A DNA stretch of 64,000 bases from Salisapilia sapeloensis (GCA_023334545.1 JAADVB010000029.1:1-64000), one strand, 5' to 3'. Shown: positions 39,874 to 50,671, counted from the stretch's first letter. The notes: generated by a model not told the origin, from the letters alone. Made by a program: numbers and translations.

Positions 39874-40512
39874 CTAGGCTCGGAGACCAGCACGAAGCGC
39901 ATTTCCCATCGATAAATCACGAATGGATGGCAACTTGTATGCCACACCGACCTGACGCGACGGAGAAAGCTCTGGGACAAATGTCGTGGCAAAGTGGACG
40001 GGTGGGACCATGTCCACTGCTACAGGCGACATGACAGCCTTGTTCGGACTGCCGTTTGGGCGTGGAAGAATCTTCTTGCAGCTATGAGGCAGCTCGATCG
40101 AAACTGCTTGTCGTTTCGGCGATGGCGTAGACACTTCCTCCGTCGCAGTACGCTTGCGAGATTTCTTGCTCTGACGCTTGACGAGCGCCATGTCTTCATA
40201 ATTGTCACGAGTGAAGTGTTCGCGACTGTACGTTGGAACAGCGCTCTTGGCCTTTGTCCATTTGCGAAAGCCAAAGTAATTGAGCTGGCGTTGGAAGCTC
40301 GCGAACGACTTGTTCTTGAAATACTGAGGCAAGATGCGTTTCGTGAGTGCATCCTTGTCGAGGATTTGGAACGCTAGACCGTCTTCCGTCCAGCGAATAA
40401 CGTTCGGGCTCTCACGTCGCAACATCTGACGGAGGTGGAGTAAGAACGGCGCGACGGACTGGCGGCGAGTGTCCGAGTCCGTTTCAGGTGATAGCAAGTC
40501 TTTGATCGACAT
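39874..40512 (-). CDS. Heat-shock-factor-family DNA-binding protein
   Basis: Intronless, 212 residues from ATG 40512. The HSF-type winged-helix domain covers about 20-115: PFLLHLRQMLRRES, VIRWTEDGLAFQI, LPQYFKNKSFASFQRQLNYFGFRKW. A basic KRQSKKSRKR patch follows, possibly a nuclear signal. There is no long coiled-coil trimerisation region as in classical HSFs; this short form is common in stramenopile HSF families. Target genes are unknown. The frame extends 24 codons upstream to a GTG, but ATG 40512 is the first Met. Confidence 0.88.
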   Translation of the reverse strand: MSIKDLLSPETDSDTRRQSVAPFLLHLRQMLRRESPNVIRWTEDGLAFQILDKDALTKRILPQYFKNKSFASFQRQLNYFGFRKWTKAKSAVPTYSREHFTRDNYEDMALVKRQSKKSRKRTATEEVSTPSPKRQAVSIELPHSCKKILPRPNGSPNKAVMSPVAVDMVPPVHFATTFVPELSPSRQVGVAYKLPSIRDLSMGNALRAGLRA

Positions 40513-41237
40513 GTTTGATGGTGACAAGTCCGTGGTGAGTTGAGAAATGCGTTGAGGCGTATGGTGCGTGGGAATGAGATTCACGACAGAGATTCGTTTA
40601 CGTCCAAGCAGGCAAATAAGCGAAATGAGCGGCTATGGAATTTTGTGGATAGACGGGACGAAAATACAATGATTTTGTGGATAGGTGATATATACTTTAT
40701 TGAAGATATATTCCGAATTTCGAATCTCGACTTTTTATGCACTTGTGTTTTGGTCTAATGGACAACACGTTTAGGCGAAACGAGGGAATAGGCTCGACTC
40801 AACGCCTGAGTTACTTGATAATCCGCATGCGATGCAGTCACAAAGATTCTTTTTTACTTTTCTCCGACTGATTCACTACTTGCGCTTTCTTGCAGTGCAG
40901 GAAATCACATTTTTGTACTGATTTCCCCTACTCCGCTTGATAAAATGCCATTCATTTTAGGTCGGACTGCCGTGCTGTCAAAGGACGCGTAGTATCCATC
41001 ATGAACGTGCTCCGATATGTCCATTGTCTTGGTATGATTCCTATAACCCATGACATGCAACGTTCTGACAAGTAAAACAGGTTGTATATGCAGTTGCATG
41101 TCCATGATATTCTTGCTGAGTGCTTGTGCCGATTCAAGATGGATGCACGATACTTTGAATGCGGTTGACATGGGACTATGGACACTCTCGGTACATGCCA
41201 ATTAGACCGGGTAGCCCAGTGAATACTGATATTAACC
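40513..41237. other. Divergent intergenic region
   Basis: Between the HSF gene (-) and the ankyrin membrane gene (+). AT-rich in parts. I see no gene on either strand; minus-strand frames near 40905-41317 are open for about 100 codons but resemble no protein. It should carry two promoters. An upstream non-coding exon of the ankyrin gene is possible: GTACATGCC...GCCCAG (about 41189-41218) looks like a short intron. Confidence 0.35.
40571..40577 (-). promoter_or_regulatory. Oomycete initiator-like element upstream of the HSF gene
   Basis: The minus-strand sequence TCATTCC, within ATCTCATTCCCACGC, lies about 60 bases upstream of the HSF ATG. It matches the oomycete TCATTYY initiator core. A single short match. 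Confidence 0.3.
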
Positions 41238-42926
41238 ATGATAAAGAATATGGGCGTCAAATATAAACTCGCGAATGCTGGTATCAATGTAAATGATCCG
41301 GATGAAGCAAGTCGCATGAGCTACTACAGTCGCTACTGGTAATTTGGCATTTGCACTTGCTTCCTAGCTACTCTAGTTGAAGCAATAATGCTAGTGCGTT
41401 CTCTACGTTGACTCAGAATGATTTGTGGTGCCAACAAGATGCTTCGACTACAAGAGGACTCGTTGTCGTAGCTCTACTTGCTGCAATCATAAGTTGCATT
41501 CTTGGTATCATGTCTGTGTCGAATACAAAAATGCCAACGTGGAATGGAGAAGGCAGAGATGCAACTTTAGTGATTCCAATCTTGTGCTCCCTACTGCAAA
41601 GTATTTGTCTGTGTGCAGTGTTCCCCCTTTGGTTCCGAATGACGAATGTATATGACACTCAATGCAAAGAGCGGAATAAAATCGTCAGCTTCGCATGTGC
41701 AGCAACTGGTCATGCATTTACTCTTATGGCCACTGCAATTCCATTTGCGATGATCACTTTCTGGTGCTGGCGTTTTATCCATTCACACAGAGTACGTTGG
41801 TTTTGGTTAAAGACAAGCATATCACTTATGAATCATGGATTTCAATTAGGATGCTGTGAAGAGAGGAAAAATTGCAGACTACTTAACGCTTGCCGTCAAG
41901 ACTGGTACGCTGTCTACCTTTATACTTTCCCAAGGTCGAAAGTGGTAACATGTCTTGCCAAGGCAGATGACGTAGATGCGGTACTGACAGCAATATCGAA
42001 TGGAGCGAAAGTGGATGCACTTGGCTCGGATGGACGAAATGCACTTCACTGGGCTTGCACGCTTGGCAGAAGCACAGCTTGCCATGTCTTGCTCAAGCAT
42101 GGAGCCTTGCTAACAACTCCCGATGTAAATTAATATCTGCCTTGTAAAAACTAAAAACGATGAAGATATGAGTTTGTAGGACAGTGGGTGGACAGCCCTG
42201 CACTGGGCCAGCCGAGTAGGTAACTCAGACATTGTCCGACTGCTGGCCAAGCACGGCGCCAGGATTAACGTCACCGATCGATGGGGTACTACACCGCTTA
42301 TGTTGACAATTGCTGGACAGAATCGACAAGCAGCGGAAACGTTGCTAGAGCTTGGTGCCGACGTCAATGCTCGAAACGTAAGTCAGCCAACGTCAGCCGG
42401 TCTTTCATCAATGTGTTGCTTATGTGCTTTAGATTTATGGTCAAACTTCTCTGATGCTGTGTGCTGAAAGCACAGCAGAGCTCTTTCAGCTCGGCATGAT
42501 CCTCATCAATTCTGGTTCCGACTTAGCTTTACAAGACGTACGTAGCGCCTACACTACCATCTTTGTACTTAATCCATGCCAACTCGTAATGTCTTAGGCA
42601 CAAGCACAAACAGCTCTTCACTACGCTATCTCCGTAGAGAATCTCAACCTCCTCGCCAGTATGTTACATTTGTGTGACATCGATATCGTTGAAAAGCCAA
42701 ACAAGGTATGTTCTACGCTCCACTTCAACCATCAAAAGCTCAACAGCCTTGCCTTTAGTACGGCGAAACACTCTTCGACTTTGCAGACCTGCGTATGAAA
42801 TCTCGAGCTTCCAAGTTACTAGAGAGTTGGCAAGAAGGAAACGAATTGGTACTAAGCGGACGACGACAACTTGAGCAAATTGATGAAGCAAGTGATTCTG
42901 ATCTGAGTGAAGAAAGCGATGGATAG
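41238..42926 (+). CDS. Multi-pass membrane protein with C-terminal ankyrin repeats
   Basis: Eight exons (41238-41338, 41395-41791, 41850-41904, 41967-42124, 42180-42377, 42433-42537, 42598-42705, 42759-42926) give 429 residues. The N-terminal half has three hydrophobic helices (GLVVVALLAAIISCILGI, LVIPILCSLLQSICLCAVF, FTLMATAIPFAMITFW). The C-terminal half has about five ankyrin repeats (NALHWACTLGRSTACHVLLKHG, TALHWASRVGNSDIVRLLAKHG, TPLMLTIAGQNRQAAETLLELG and two more degenerate). An acidic end follows (ASDSDLSEESDG). It could tether a partner at a membrane; no enzyme domain is seen. Exons 3 and 4 were assigned to remove in-frame intron sequence. The first ATG may not be the true start. Confidence 0.75.
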
Positions 42927-42955
42927 AAACAGCATGCATTGATGTAGAAAAGAAC

Positions 42956-44698
42956 CTATGCTTCCAACTTTTCCAAGACTAATCTAGTTCCTGTCTGACT
43001 CTCCGATAGCTTCTTCAGCTTCTTTTTATCCTTCTTCAAAGCCTTCGCAATCACCTTCTTAGCGTTTGAAGAACCATGCTCAGCCTCTAAGAACGCAAGC
43101 ACGACAAACGCACTACGATTGTTCTGACTCCACTCGGCCAAGTCGTCCACCACTGCATCCAAAAGAGCTTCAGCAACGACAGTCTCTTTGATCAGTCGTC
43201 GCAAGGCAAAGTGAGCCACGGCGTCCTGGTACAAAGGTTCCACCTCCTGTTCCTCGTCTCCTTCCTCCACAGCCATCGGCTCAGATGTCACGAGTTCAAT
43301 CAACTGCTTCGGCAACTCGTCACTCTCGCTTTGCTTGAACACTTCGGCAACAACATCACGTCCTTCCTTGGATCGAAGCAAAGCGTCCATGTTCTCCATG
43401 CACATGTCTTCCAACTTGGGCAATAGGCTTTGAAGCAGCTCCTGTCGACGAACTTCTGGTTCCTTCTTGTAATTCACAACCTTCACTTCCGGATCTTCTG
43501 GCGAAGGCACCATCGGTGGTTGCAACAAAGACACATCGTCCGGAGACAAGTACTTTGTATTCATTGGACTCAGGAGGTGCAAAAGGACCTTGCGACCAGT
43601 CGGGTGCATGGCAATGTCAAAGAGGTGGTCGTTCAGTTCCGCCAGCACACTCTTTTGCACTTGGACGGTATCATCAACAACATCCAAGAGACGCATGATG
43701 ACGAGGTAGCCACTGGGATGGTTGCAAGCCTCCAGCATCTTGTCCTTGAGGCACTTGATGATGCGCTTTCGGTCTTTCGGAGACCCGATAGAGATGCACG
43801 AGACGACCACTCGAGCTCCCTTACGAGTGGACAAGAGCGCAAGGGAAGCTTCTTGGACAGACGACGCCATCTGCGCCACATCCTCATGCGGTGCGTTGGC
43901 AAAGTAGTCCCACATCAACGACTGGACAAAGGCCAAGTCGAGTAATTGCTTGTTCGTCATACGCGTGAGGACCGTTCCGAGATTCTTAAGGATCTCCTGC
44001 TTCTTCGTCGGGTTCGCAGCCAACAGGTCGGTCAAATTCTTCTTGTTCTCCTGCTTAAAGTACGCAAATTCTTTTCCAAAGAACTCGAGTTTCAATCCAG
44101 ATAGTTGAGAAGGCTTTAAATGCTCTTGTGCAGTCTCTAGGACATGAGCTGCAATATTGTGCGTGCCCAATTCAACGACATGACCAGTGAACTGTTTCAC
44201 GAGCACAGCACGATCCGCATTACTCCCGTATCGGAGCATCTTTTGCACCAAAAAGGAGCCATACTGCGTCTTACACATCTCGACAATATGTTCTTTCATC
44301 TCCTCCACAACGGCAGATCGCTGCTCTTTGGTACCAAACTTAATAAGCGCTTGGATGACACGAGACGCGTCGTGACGAGCAGCCACTTCATTCATCTTCC
44401 CTTGCACAATTGTAAAGAGCTCATCGATCAACTTGCGTCGCTTCGCTGGGTCAATGTCACGTTCACGAGCAACGTTCCAAATCTCCTTGGCGCGAGTCAC
44501 CGTCTCATAGTGTGGTTTTTGCATCTTCCGCTGCTTCTTCGCTAGCTTCTGATCCACTAGCGACTTCTTCGATGCATCCGGTTCATGACGCTTACGAGAC
44601 TTTTGTGCTGACTTGTCAAACTTGCCTTTCGACTCCCCATTTTTAGAAGCAAACTTTGGCTTGGACGTCGATGGTGTCGAGGTAGTAGGCTTGCCCAT
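42956..44698 (-). CDS. PUM3: Pumilio-family nucleolar protein PUM3/Puf6
   Basis: Intronless, 580 residues. A Lys-rich N-terminus with nuclear-signal-like KSRKRHEPDASKK is followed by PUF-type helical repeats: YGSFLVQKMLRYGS, HNIAAHVLETAQEHL, KGARVVVSCISIGSPKDRKRI, HPSGYLVIMRLLDV, HPTGRKVLLHLLSP. The CPL-like C-terminal region ends in SESQTGTRLVLEKLEA. The layout is that of PUM3/Puf6, which works in large ribosomal subunit assembly, not the classical mRNA-repressing PUM proteins. It converges with the ankyrin gene (29 bp between stops) and diverges from IFT140. Confidence 0.9.
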   Translation of the reverse strand: MGKPTTSTPSTSKPKFASKNGESKGKFDKSAQKSRKRHEPDASKKSLVDQKLAKKQRKMQKPHYETVTRAKEIWNVARERDIDPAKRRKLIDELFTIVQGKMNEVAARHDASRVIQALIKFGTKEQRSAVVEEMKEHIVEMCKTQYGSFLVQKMLRYGSNADRAVLVKQFTGHVVELGTHNIAAHVLETAQEHLKPSQLSGLKLEFFGKEFAYFKQENKKNLTDLLAANPTKKQEILKNLGTVLTRMTNKQLLDLAFVQSLMWDYFANAPHEDVAQMASSVQEASLALLSTRKGARVVVSCISIGSPKDRKRIIKCLKDKMLEACNHPSGYLVIMRLLDVVDDTVQVQKSVLAELNDHLFDIAMHPTGRKVLLHLLSPMNTKYLSPDDVSLLQPPMVPSPEDPEVKVVNYKKEPEVRRQELLQSLLPKLEDMCMENMDALLRSKEGRDVVAEVFKQSESDELPKQLIELVTSEPMAVEEGDEEQEVEPLYQDAVAHFALRRLIKETVVAEALLDAVVDDLAEWSQNNRSAFVVLAFLEAEHGSSNAKKVIAKALKKDKKKLKKLSESQTGTRLVLEKLEA

Positions 44699-44899
44699 GG
44701 CGACTTGGAATGGTTTGCGACGGTCTATCGGTCCGAGCTCCAGTCATCGACAGCAAATTTCATTGGTTGAAAATACGTTTCCATCCAGTTGAAGATATAA
44801 TCAGAATGGGTACATGGAGCCATTCGATCGTTTCGCCCTGATAGAGATAAACCGCTACGACTAGTTGCGAGATCCTCGAGAGGACGCAAGAAAGAAGCT

Positions 44900-47800
44900 A
44901 TGTGTGCTTTATTCTACGACTACCACGTTGCATTGGCTACTCATCGACATGTTGCATGTGAGTGGGGAGAGACGGAACCGTTGCTTGTTGCTGGTCTCGA
45001 CAATAAGGAGGTTCATACGTTTACGGATGAAGGTGAAAAGAACCCGGGAAGTGAGACGTATACACGGACGGCGGATATTGTGGCAATGCAGTGGCAGCCA
45101 CGCGGTGGTGCACTGGCTATTGGCTGGAGTGACGGTATGGTCTCGCTCTGGGTACCTAAAGAAAACACGAGTCGGGAAGTGAGCTCACCTCACACTGGCC
45201 GAGTTGGATTGCTAAAGTGGGCACCAACAGGCAATCGTCTGCTTTCGGCAGATGACAATGGAATGTTGAGTGTCTGGAAGGTAGACTACCGGTATCAAAT
45301 GTCGCTGGCTACGAACTACACGCGACAGGGTAGTCTTACCCAATGTGTCTTTGCAACATTAACACCTTCGATGGAAAAGAAGTCACGCAACCGATCTATA
45401 TCGGCTACGAAAGGACCTTGTCCATCGTTCTTCTTTGGTGGAGAAATGGGATCTGTTCACTACGCGGATGACTTGGGTCACATTTCAGACATTCACGTCC
45501 TAAACCATTCGATCGATGCCATGCTGTTCTATGAAGAGCGAAGCCGTTTAATTGTGATTACTCGAGCTTTGCAAATGGTTATTTTCCAAGTCGAAATGGC
45601 TTCAGGAACTGTCCAGCCCATCTTACGCGTCAAGCTGAGCGTCGCTGGTGATGGCTCCTTGCGTGATATTACATGGGCAGGCCCTGGACTTCTTGCCATC
45701 GCCTCTGGAGAACCTTTACTACGTTTGTGGGATCTTCAGGCAGAAGAAAACAATGTGCTTTCGTTGCCAAAACAGTCGAGCGGAGGCCTCCAAGCTACAT
45801 GTTTATCTTTTAGCCCTCAGCGCCGACTGCTGGCAGCAGGTACAGCGCAAGGTACTGTTGTCTTCTGGAAAGGAACGACAGTAGTAAGCGATGAGAAAGA
45901 GAATAATAGAGCAAGACTGTCACACCGCTGGGATACAGTGTTTACTATTGATATCGGCCAAAGCTGCTTGCATGTCAAGTGGAGCTCCCTCTTCTCCGCT
46001 TTGAGTGTCAGCACAACGGATGGAATTGTTGTATTGCATGAAGGCACCATGCAAAGAAAGCTTTCAGGAGATACTGCGGTCATCCAGTCCCGACCTTCTT
46101 CTCTATCTGTTGAACGTTTCCGAGATGGTACCATCACACAGACGACGCTAGCGACGTCAATTCGTGTTAAAGGACTTTCACATGATGGCATCTCTCTTGT
46201 TATTTGGAATGGCTCTCGTGGTGAGACGTATGAATTGCGCGAAAGTGGGCCTCGTCTAGCGAGTCAATTTAAGTGCGGATCCACGTCCATGGAGATCCGT
46301 GGTGATTCCATTTATCGGACGAATGGAAACCATGTAGAAGTATGTAACTTGCAGGGTGTTGTTAAGAATACTATTTCGTTCACAGAAGCGGAGGGAAAGC
46401 CATCACTTTTATCCATTCAAGGTAAATTCCTGGCTGTTGTGACGGATTTTGCTCTGCTTCGAGTCTTTGATCTCTCAAGACGAGAGCCAAAGGTTACTGG
46501 TGCAATGGGTAACTTACACGAGTACAAAGAAATAAAAGGAATGAAGAAGGCAGTCGTCTCTAATATGGTCGTAAATGCCGATGGCACGCGCATTGCATTT
46601 CTGATAGAGAAGCAAGAAGGACAATTACGAATTCGAGTACCGGTGAATAAGTTATTTGTCTTTCAGACCGACCTAAACGTATTCCATTCGTACGACTTTG
46701 GACCGGATCGTACACCGTCAACAGTTTGCTTCGATCCGCATGAGCCAAGGCTGATGTCCTGTGAGGTTGTGCGTAACGAGAAGGACAAGATGATATCGAA
46801 AAAAGATATCTCCGATGAAAATGCTAGTGAATCGTCGGATAAAGAGATCATTATTGCATTTGCTTCGAATGACCATGGTATCATGCTTCAAGATAGCTTT
46901 GACTTGGATGTCAAGTATTCGGTGCTACTTGGTATCCAAGTCCCTAGAGTCTACCTAATTGCACAACATGAAAAGGATGATGGAGAGGCTCCAAGCAGCT
47001 ATTTACGAGCCAAGATCATGCGTGACTTTGTTGGGTTTGATAAAGTCGATGAGACTGCTCGCCAAGCTTTGATCGACTTTTGCTATTACATGACAATTGG
47101 AAACATGGATGAAGCATACCGGAGTGTCAAGCTTATTGAAAATCCATCCGTGTGGGAAAATATGGCGCACATGTGCGTCAAGACGAAGCGACTAGATGTT
47201 GCAGAAGTATGCCTTGGTAACATGGGCCATGCTCGTGGTGCTGCAGCAGTTCAGGAAGCGAAGAAAGAACCACAGATCGAAGTACCAGTGGCAATGGTCG
47301 CTATTCAGCTTGGTCTTTTAGATGATGCAGCGCGGTTGTATCGCGAGTGTGGTCGATACGATCTGCTGAACAAACTGTATCAAGCAAGTGGATACTGGCA
47401 GAAAGCCACAAAGATCGCTACAAAGCAAGATCGAGTTCACCTAAAGACAACTTACTATGAGCTCGCTCAGCACTACGAAGAGATGGGCGACCTCGAAGGA
47501 GCGATTACTGCATATGAAGATGCTGGTACGCATCACAAAGACGTTCCTCGTATGCTGTACAAAGCGGGCAAGATGGAGATGCTACAAAAGTACATTACCA
47601 CAAGTAAAAATCGTGACTTGCTCATTTGGTGGGCTCAATTCCAAGAGAGTAAAGGGAATCTGGACAAAGCGATCGAGACTTATGAACGAGCGGATGACAT
47701 CCTATCCGTTGTACGCGTACTATGCTACAAAGGAGAGTACAAGCCAGCCGTCAAGCTTGTGCAGTCTAGTGGACATCGTGGTGCCGCTTATCACCTCGCA

Positions 47801-49168
47801 AGACAGTTTGAGCTTCAAGAAGATGTCCAAAGCGCCATCCATTTCTTCGCGAAAGGAGGTTGTTACAACCATGCCATTCGCCTCGCAAAGGAACACCACT
47901 TTGATGCAGAGCTAATGAGCTTTGCCGTTCGGAGCAAGCAGAGCGATATGCTGGAGTGCGCTGCTTACTTTGAAAATCGAGGTGATATGGCCAAGGCAGT
48001 GCAGCTTTATCAACGCGGTGGTAATCTGAGCAAAGCACTTGATTTGTGCTTCCAAGCACAGCTCTTTGACGAATTACATCATCTTACGGACGAACTCGGC
48101 TCTGCGGATGCATCTCCAGTCATTGTCAAGAAGTGTGCTGCATTTTTCGTCGCAAATTTACAGTACGAAAAAGCGGTGCACATGTACTTGCGTTTATCCA
48201 GACTGGTGGAAGCTCTTGATATTTGCCTCGAACATAACGTCAAGGTGACGGAAGAGATGGCAGAGCAGATGACTCCAGCAAAAGATGACAAAACTGTGGA
48301 CAAGAAGCGTCGTGTGGAGGTACTTCAAAAGCTCGCCAAGTGCTGCAAACAGCAAGGATTGTACCACTTGGCAACGAAGAAGTATACACAGGCTGGAAAC
48401 AAGCTCAAAGCCATGAAATGCCTTCTCAAGTCGGGCGATACGGAGAAAGTCATTTTCTTTGCCAACGTATCGCGCAACAACGAGATCTTCATCCTTGCTG
48501 CCAACTACCTCCAAACTCTAGATTGGCGACAAGATGCTGAAATCCTCAAACATATTGTGACTTTTTACTCTAAAGCAAAAGCTACTGAACAGCTCGCTGC
48601 ATTCTATGATTCTTGTGCTCAAATGGAAATTGAAGAGTATCGCAACTACGCAAAGGCAACCAATGCTATTAAGGAGGCGATCAAAGTGATCACAAAGTCT
48701 CGTGGTGATGGCCGTGAAAAACTTCTTGCGCGATACGAAACCAAGTTATCACTGATGGAGCAGTTTGTCGATGCGAGAGCTTTATGGAAACAAAACAGAG
48801 CAGAAGCAGTTTCTGTCATTACGAAACTACTAGAGGAACCAGACATTGCAGACGCCATTCGAATAGGTGATGGATATGGAATGCTTGTGGAAAGTGCGTA
48901 CGCTAATGGAGACTTTTCACAATGCGCCACTCTACTCCAAATGATGCAACGTAAAGGAATTACTATAAAAGCGTACGTGGATACAAGAGTTCTACGGAGT
49001 GTCGAAGAGCATATGAGAGGCCTTAATTCTGCACAGGAAGCTGATGGGAAGACCGGATCAACTAGCACGGGTAGCGAAGTCAAAGGCGCAAAAGGCAGTG
49101 ATAACGATGCTGAAGAAGAAATTGATGAAGATGGAGAGATGGAGGAAGACATCGAGGAAGAGGATTAA
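44900..49168 (+). CDS. IFT140: Intraflagellar transport protein IFT140
   Basis: Intronless, 1422 residues, the usual IFT140 length. The N-terminal ~650 residues form WD-type beta-propeller repeats (LLKWAPTGNRLLSADDNGMLSVW, LLAIASGEPLLRLWD, LLAAGTAQGTVVFWKG). The rest is an alpha-solenoid of TPR-like repeats (NMDEAYRSVKLIENPSVWENMA, MGDLEGAITAYEDAGTH, ENRGDMAKAVQLYQRGGNLSKALDLC). The tail is acidic. IFT140 belongs to IFT-A, which drives retrograde transport in cilia and helps load membrane cargo. Its presence shows the organism builds cilia, such as the flagella of zoospores. Confidence 0.95.
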   Translation: MCALFYDYHVALATHRHVACEWGETEPLLVAGLDNKEVHTFTDEGEKNPGSETYTRTADIVAMQWQPRGGALAIGWSDGMVSLWVPKENTSREVSSPHTGRVGLLKWAPTGNRLLSADDNGMLSVWKVDYRYQMSLATNYTRQGSLTQCVFATLTPSMEKKSRNRSISATKGPCPSFFFGGEMGSVHYADDLGHISDIHVLNHSIDAMLFYEERSRLIVITRALQMVIFQVEMASGTVQPILRVKLSVAGDGSLRDITWAGPGLLAIASGEPLLRLWDLQAEENNVLSLPKQSSGGLQATCLSFSPQRRLLAAGTAQGTVVFWKGTTVVSDEKENNRARLSHRWDTVFTIDIGQSCLHVKWSSLFSALSVSTTDGIVVLHEGTMQRKLSGDTAVIQSRPSSLSVERFRDGTITQTTLATSIRVKGLSHDGISLVIWNGSRGETYELRESGPRLASQFKCGSTSMEIRGDSIYRTNGNHVEVCNLQGVVKNTISFTEAEGKPSLLSIQGKFLAVVTDFALLRVFDLSRREPKVTGAMGNLHEYKEIKGMKKAVVSNMVVNADGTRIAFLIEKQEGQLRIRVPVNKLFVFQTDLNVFHSYDFGPDRTPSTVCFDPHEPRLMSCEVVRNEKDKMISKKDISDENASESSDKEIIIAFASNDHGIMLQDSFDLDVKYSVLLGIQVPRVYLIAQHEKDDGEAPSSYLRAKIMRDFVGFDKVDETARQALIDFCYYMTIGNMDEAYRSVKLIENPSVWENMAHMCVKTKRLDVAEVCLGNMGHARGAAAVQEAKKEPQIEVPVAMVAIQLGLLDDAARLYRECGRYDLLNKLYQASGYWQKATKIATKQDRVHLKTTYYELAQHYEEMGDLEGAITAYEDAGTHHKDVPRMLYKAGKMEMLQKYITTSKNRDLLIWWAQFQESKGNLDKAIETYERADDILSVVRVLCYKGEYKPAVKLVQSSGHRGAAYHLARQFELQEDVQSAIHFFAKGGCYNHAIRLAKEHHFDAELMSFAVRSKQSDMLECAAYFENRGDMAKAVQLYQRGGNLSKALDLCFQAQLFDELHHLTDELGSADASPVIVKKCAAFFVANLQYEKAVHMYLRLSRLVEALDICLEHNVKVTEEMAEQMTPAKDDKTVDKKRRVEVLQKLAKCCKQQGLYHLATKKYTQAGNKLKAMKCLLKSGDTEKVIFFANVSRNNEIFILAANYLQTLDWRQDAEILKHIVTFYSKAKATEQLAAFYDSCAQMEIEEYRNYAKATNAIKEAIKVITKSRGDGREKLLARYETKLSLMEQFVDARALWKQNRAEAVSVITKLLEEPDIADAIRIGDGYGMLVESAYANGDFSQCATLLQMMQRKGITIKAYVDTRVLRSVEEHMRGLNSAQEADGKTGSTSTGSEVKGAKGSDNDAEEEIDEDGEMEEDIEEED

Positions 49169-49241
49169 ATTGAAACACACAAACGCTTATCCGTTACATA
49201 GACTAATTTCTTTTAGAATCCACGTCCAATTTACGACTACT

Positions 49242-50531
49242 ATGTCAGATAACCATGCATCAACTTTATCTTCAAAAGCCTTTGTCATCCCAGAACCTGA
49301 ACTCACACCTTACTTGACTTGCCAGCGATGCAATTGCGTCTCTTTCATCGACGTGAACCGTGTCCGCCCCAAGGGTGCTGATTTTAGCACATCGGATGTC
49401 TCCACTTATGAGCAACTGCCTGTATGTATTGGATGCGGATCGACAAAGTATCTCCGTGCTGGTATCGTCAGTTTTCAAGGACAGATAGAAGCTGCACGGA
49501 AGGCAGCAAAAGAATTTGAACGAAAGCGGATACCTGCCACGGCGTTACTCCAACGGATGGCAAGAGGGTTTCTTGGTCGAAAGGAATATCAGCGTCGTCT
49601 TCGAGCGAAAAAGCGAAGAGAGAGACGAATTTACCTCGCGGCTACGTGTATCCAGTCCTACATTCGAGGTGTGCAAGCGAGACGTCGAAGTATCATTGAG
49701 CGGTGTCTAAGCATAATCCGACGAGTTCATCCGAAATTACTTTCGTATGCTATATCGAGATCGTATCCGAGTGACAAAGAAGTGTTCTGGTATAAAAACC
49801 AGTCCGAGTTACGTGTTCTCTTTTGGAATTACCGTGAATTTGTACGCCGGTCTGGCGGACGCCCGACGCTATTGAAAGTGGAAACCAATATTATTGAAAT
49901 CACGAAACGAATACTCCAACGAGAATATGTTCTGGTATCTCGGATCCAAGCTGCTTGGAGAAGCCTTACGACCCGATTAGTATTCCTGGAGTTCCGTCGA
50001 CAACAAGGTTGGTATCGAAGTATCCGGCAATCTCCCGCCATCAGGATCCAACGACTATTCCGAGGACATACTGCCAGGAAAAAGTGTAGTGCACTGCAGG
50101 CTGTTCGCAATTATCCTGTGTATCAACAGCAGTACAAGGACCATCGTCGCGTTATTGCAAATGCAAAATTGTCCAAAGAGCATCGTGCTCGATTGATCGC
50201 ATCCTACAGACGCGACTATCAATTTGACAAGACCAAAAGGATGCTCTATCCTCACTCACACGAACAAAGAGTAGTCACTAAAGTCTCTACGCAAAATCAA
50301 CTACCATCTAAAGACGCGCATGAAGATCACCCAACGTACTCACTGAAAGACAAGGCACATGCGACTGATTTAACACATCGATTTTCCCAGCTTACTGTAC
50401 ATAGTGAAAAATTTCTAGAGGCAAAACGACAAGTCGAACGTGTTAAAAGCCGTAAATTACGAGGTCCTCAACTGCATATACGAAAGGCCAAGCAATACGC
50501 GCTGCCCAATGCGCCGGAAGAGATCACATGA
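49242..50531 (+). CDS. IQ-motif protein with N-terminal CxxC motifs
   Basis: Intronless, 429 residues from ATG 49242; an open frame upstream overlaps the end of IFT140 and is not used. Two Cys pairs near the start (CQRCNC and CIGC, about 26-70) suggest a small zinc ribbon. Four IQ-like calmodulin-binding motifs follow: ALLQRMARGFLGRKEYQR, ATCIQSYIRGVQARRR, SRIQAAWRSLTTRLVF and IRIQRLFRGHTARKK. The C-terminus is basic. IQ proteins of this kind are common in cilia and the cytoskeleton; it starts 73 bp after IFT140, but no functional link is proven. Confidence 0.75.
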   Translation: MSDNHASTLSSKAFVIPEPELTPYLTCQRCNCVSFIDVNRVRPKGADFSTSDVSTYEQLPVCIGCGSTKYLRAGIVSFQGQIEAARKAAKEFERKRIPATALLQRMARGFLGRKEYQRRLRAKKRRERRIYLAATCIQSYIRGVQARRRSIIERCLSIIRRVHPKLLSYAISRSYPSDKEVFWYKNQSELRVLFWNYREFVRRSGGRPTLLKVETNIIEITKRILQREYVLVSRIQAAWRSLTTRLVFLEFRRQQGWYRSIRQSPAIRIQRLFRGHTARKKCSALQAVRNYPVYQQQYKDHRRVIANAKLSKEHRARLIASYRRDYQFDKTKRMLYPHSHEQRVVTKVSTQNQLPSKDAHEDHPTYSLKDKAHATDLTHRFSQLTVHSEKFLEAKRQVERVKSRKLRGPQLHIRKAKQYALPNAPEEIT

Positions 50532-50621
50532 ATGTGAATGAAATTGTACTCAGATATCATATCCATCCAATCTGTATCCGTCAATAAATTATCTACCAAT
50601 TAGAAGACAATTAGAGACCCT

Positions 50622-50630
50622 CCATTTCAC
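50622..50630 (+). promoter_or_regulatory. Oomycete initiator-like element upstream of the RCC1 gene
   Basis: CCATTTCAC lies about 42-50 bases upstream of the RCC1-repeat ATG and resembles the oomycete YCATTYY initiator. A single short match. Confidence 0.3.
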
Positions 50631-50671
50631 ACTCGTATTCTACCATTAAACGCATCTCGAGCTCTACTTAG

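Noticed and set aside
49044-49241. N-terminal extension of the IQ protein overlapping IFT140
   Set aside because: This part is the IFT140 tail read in another frame; a good ATG exists at 49242.
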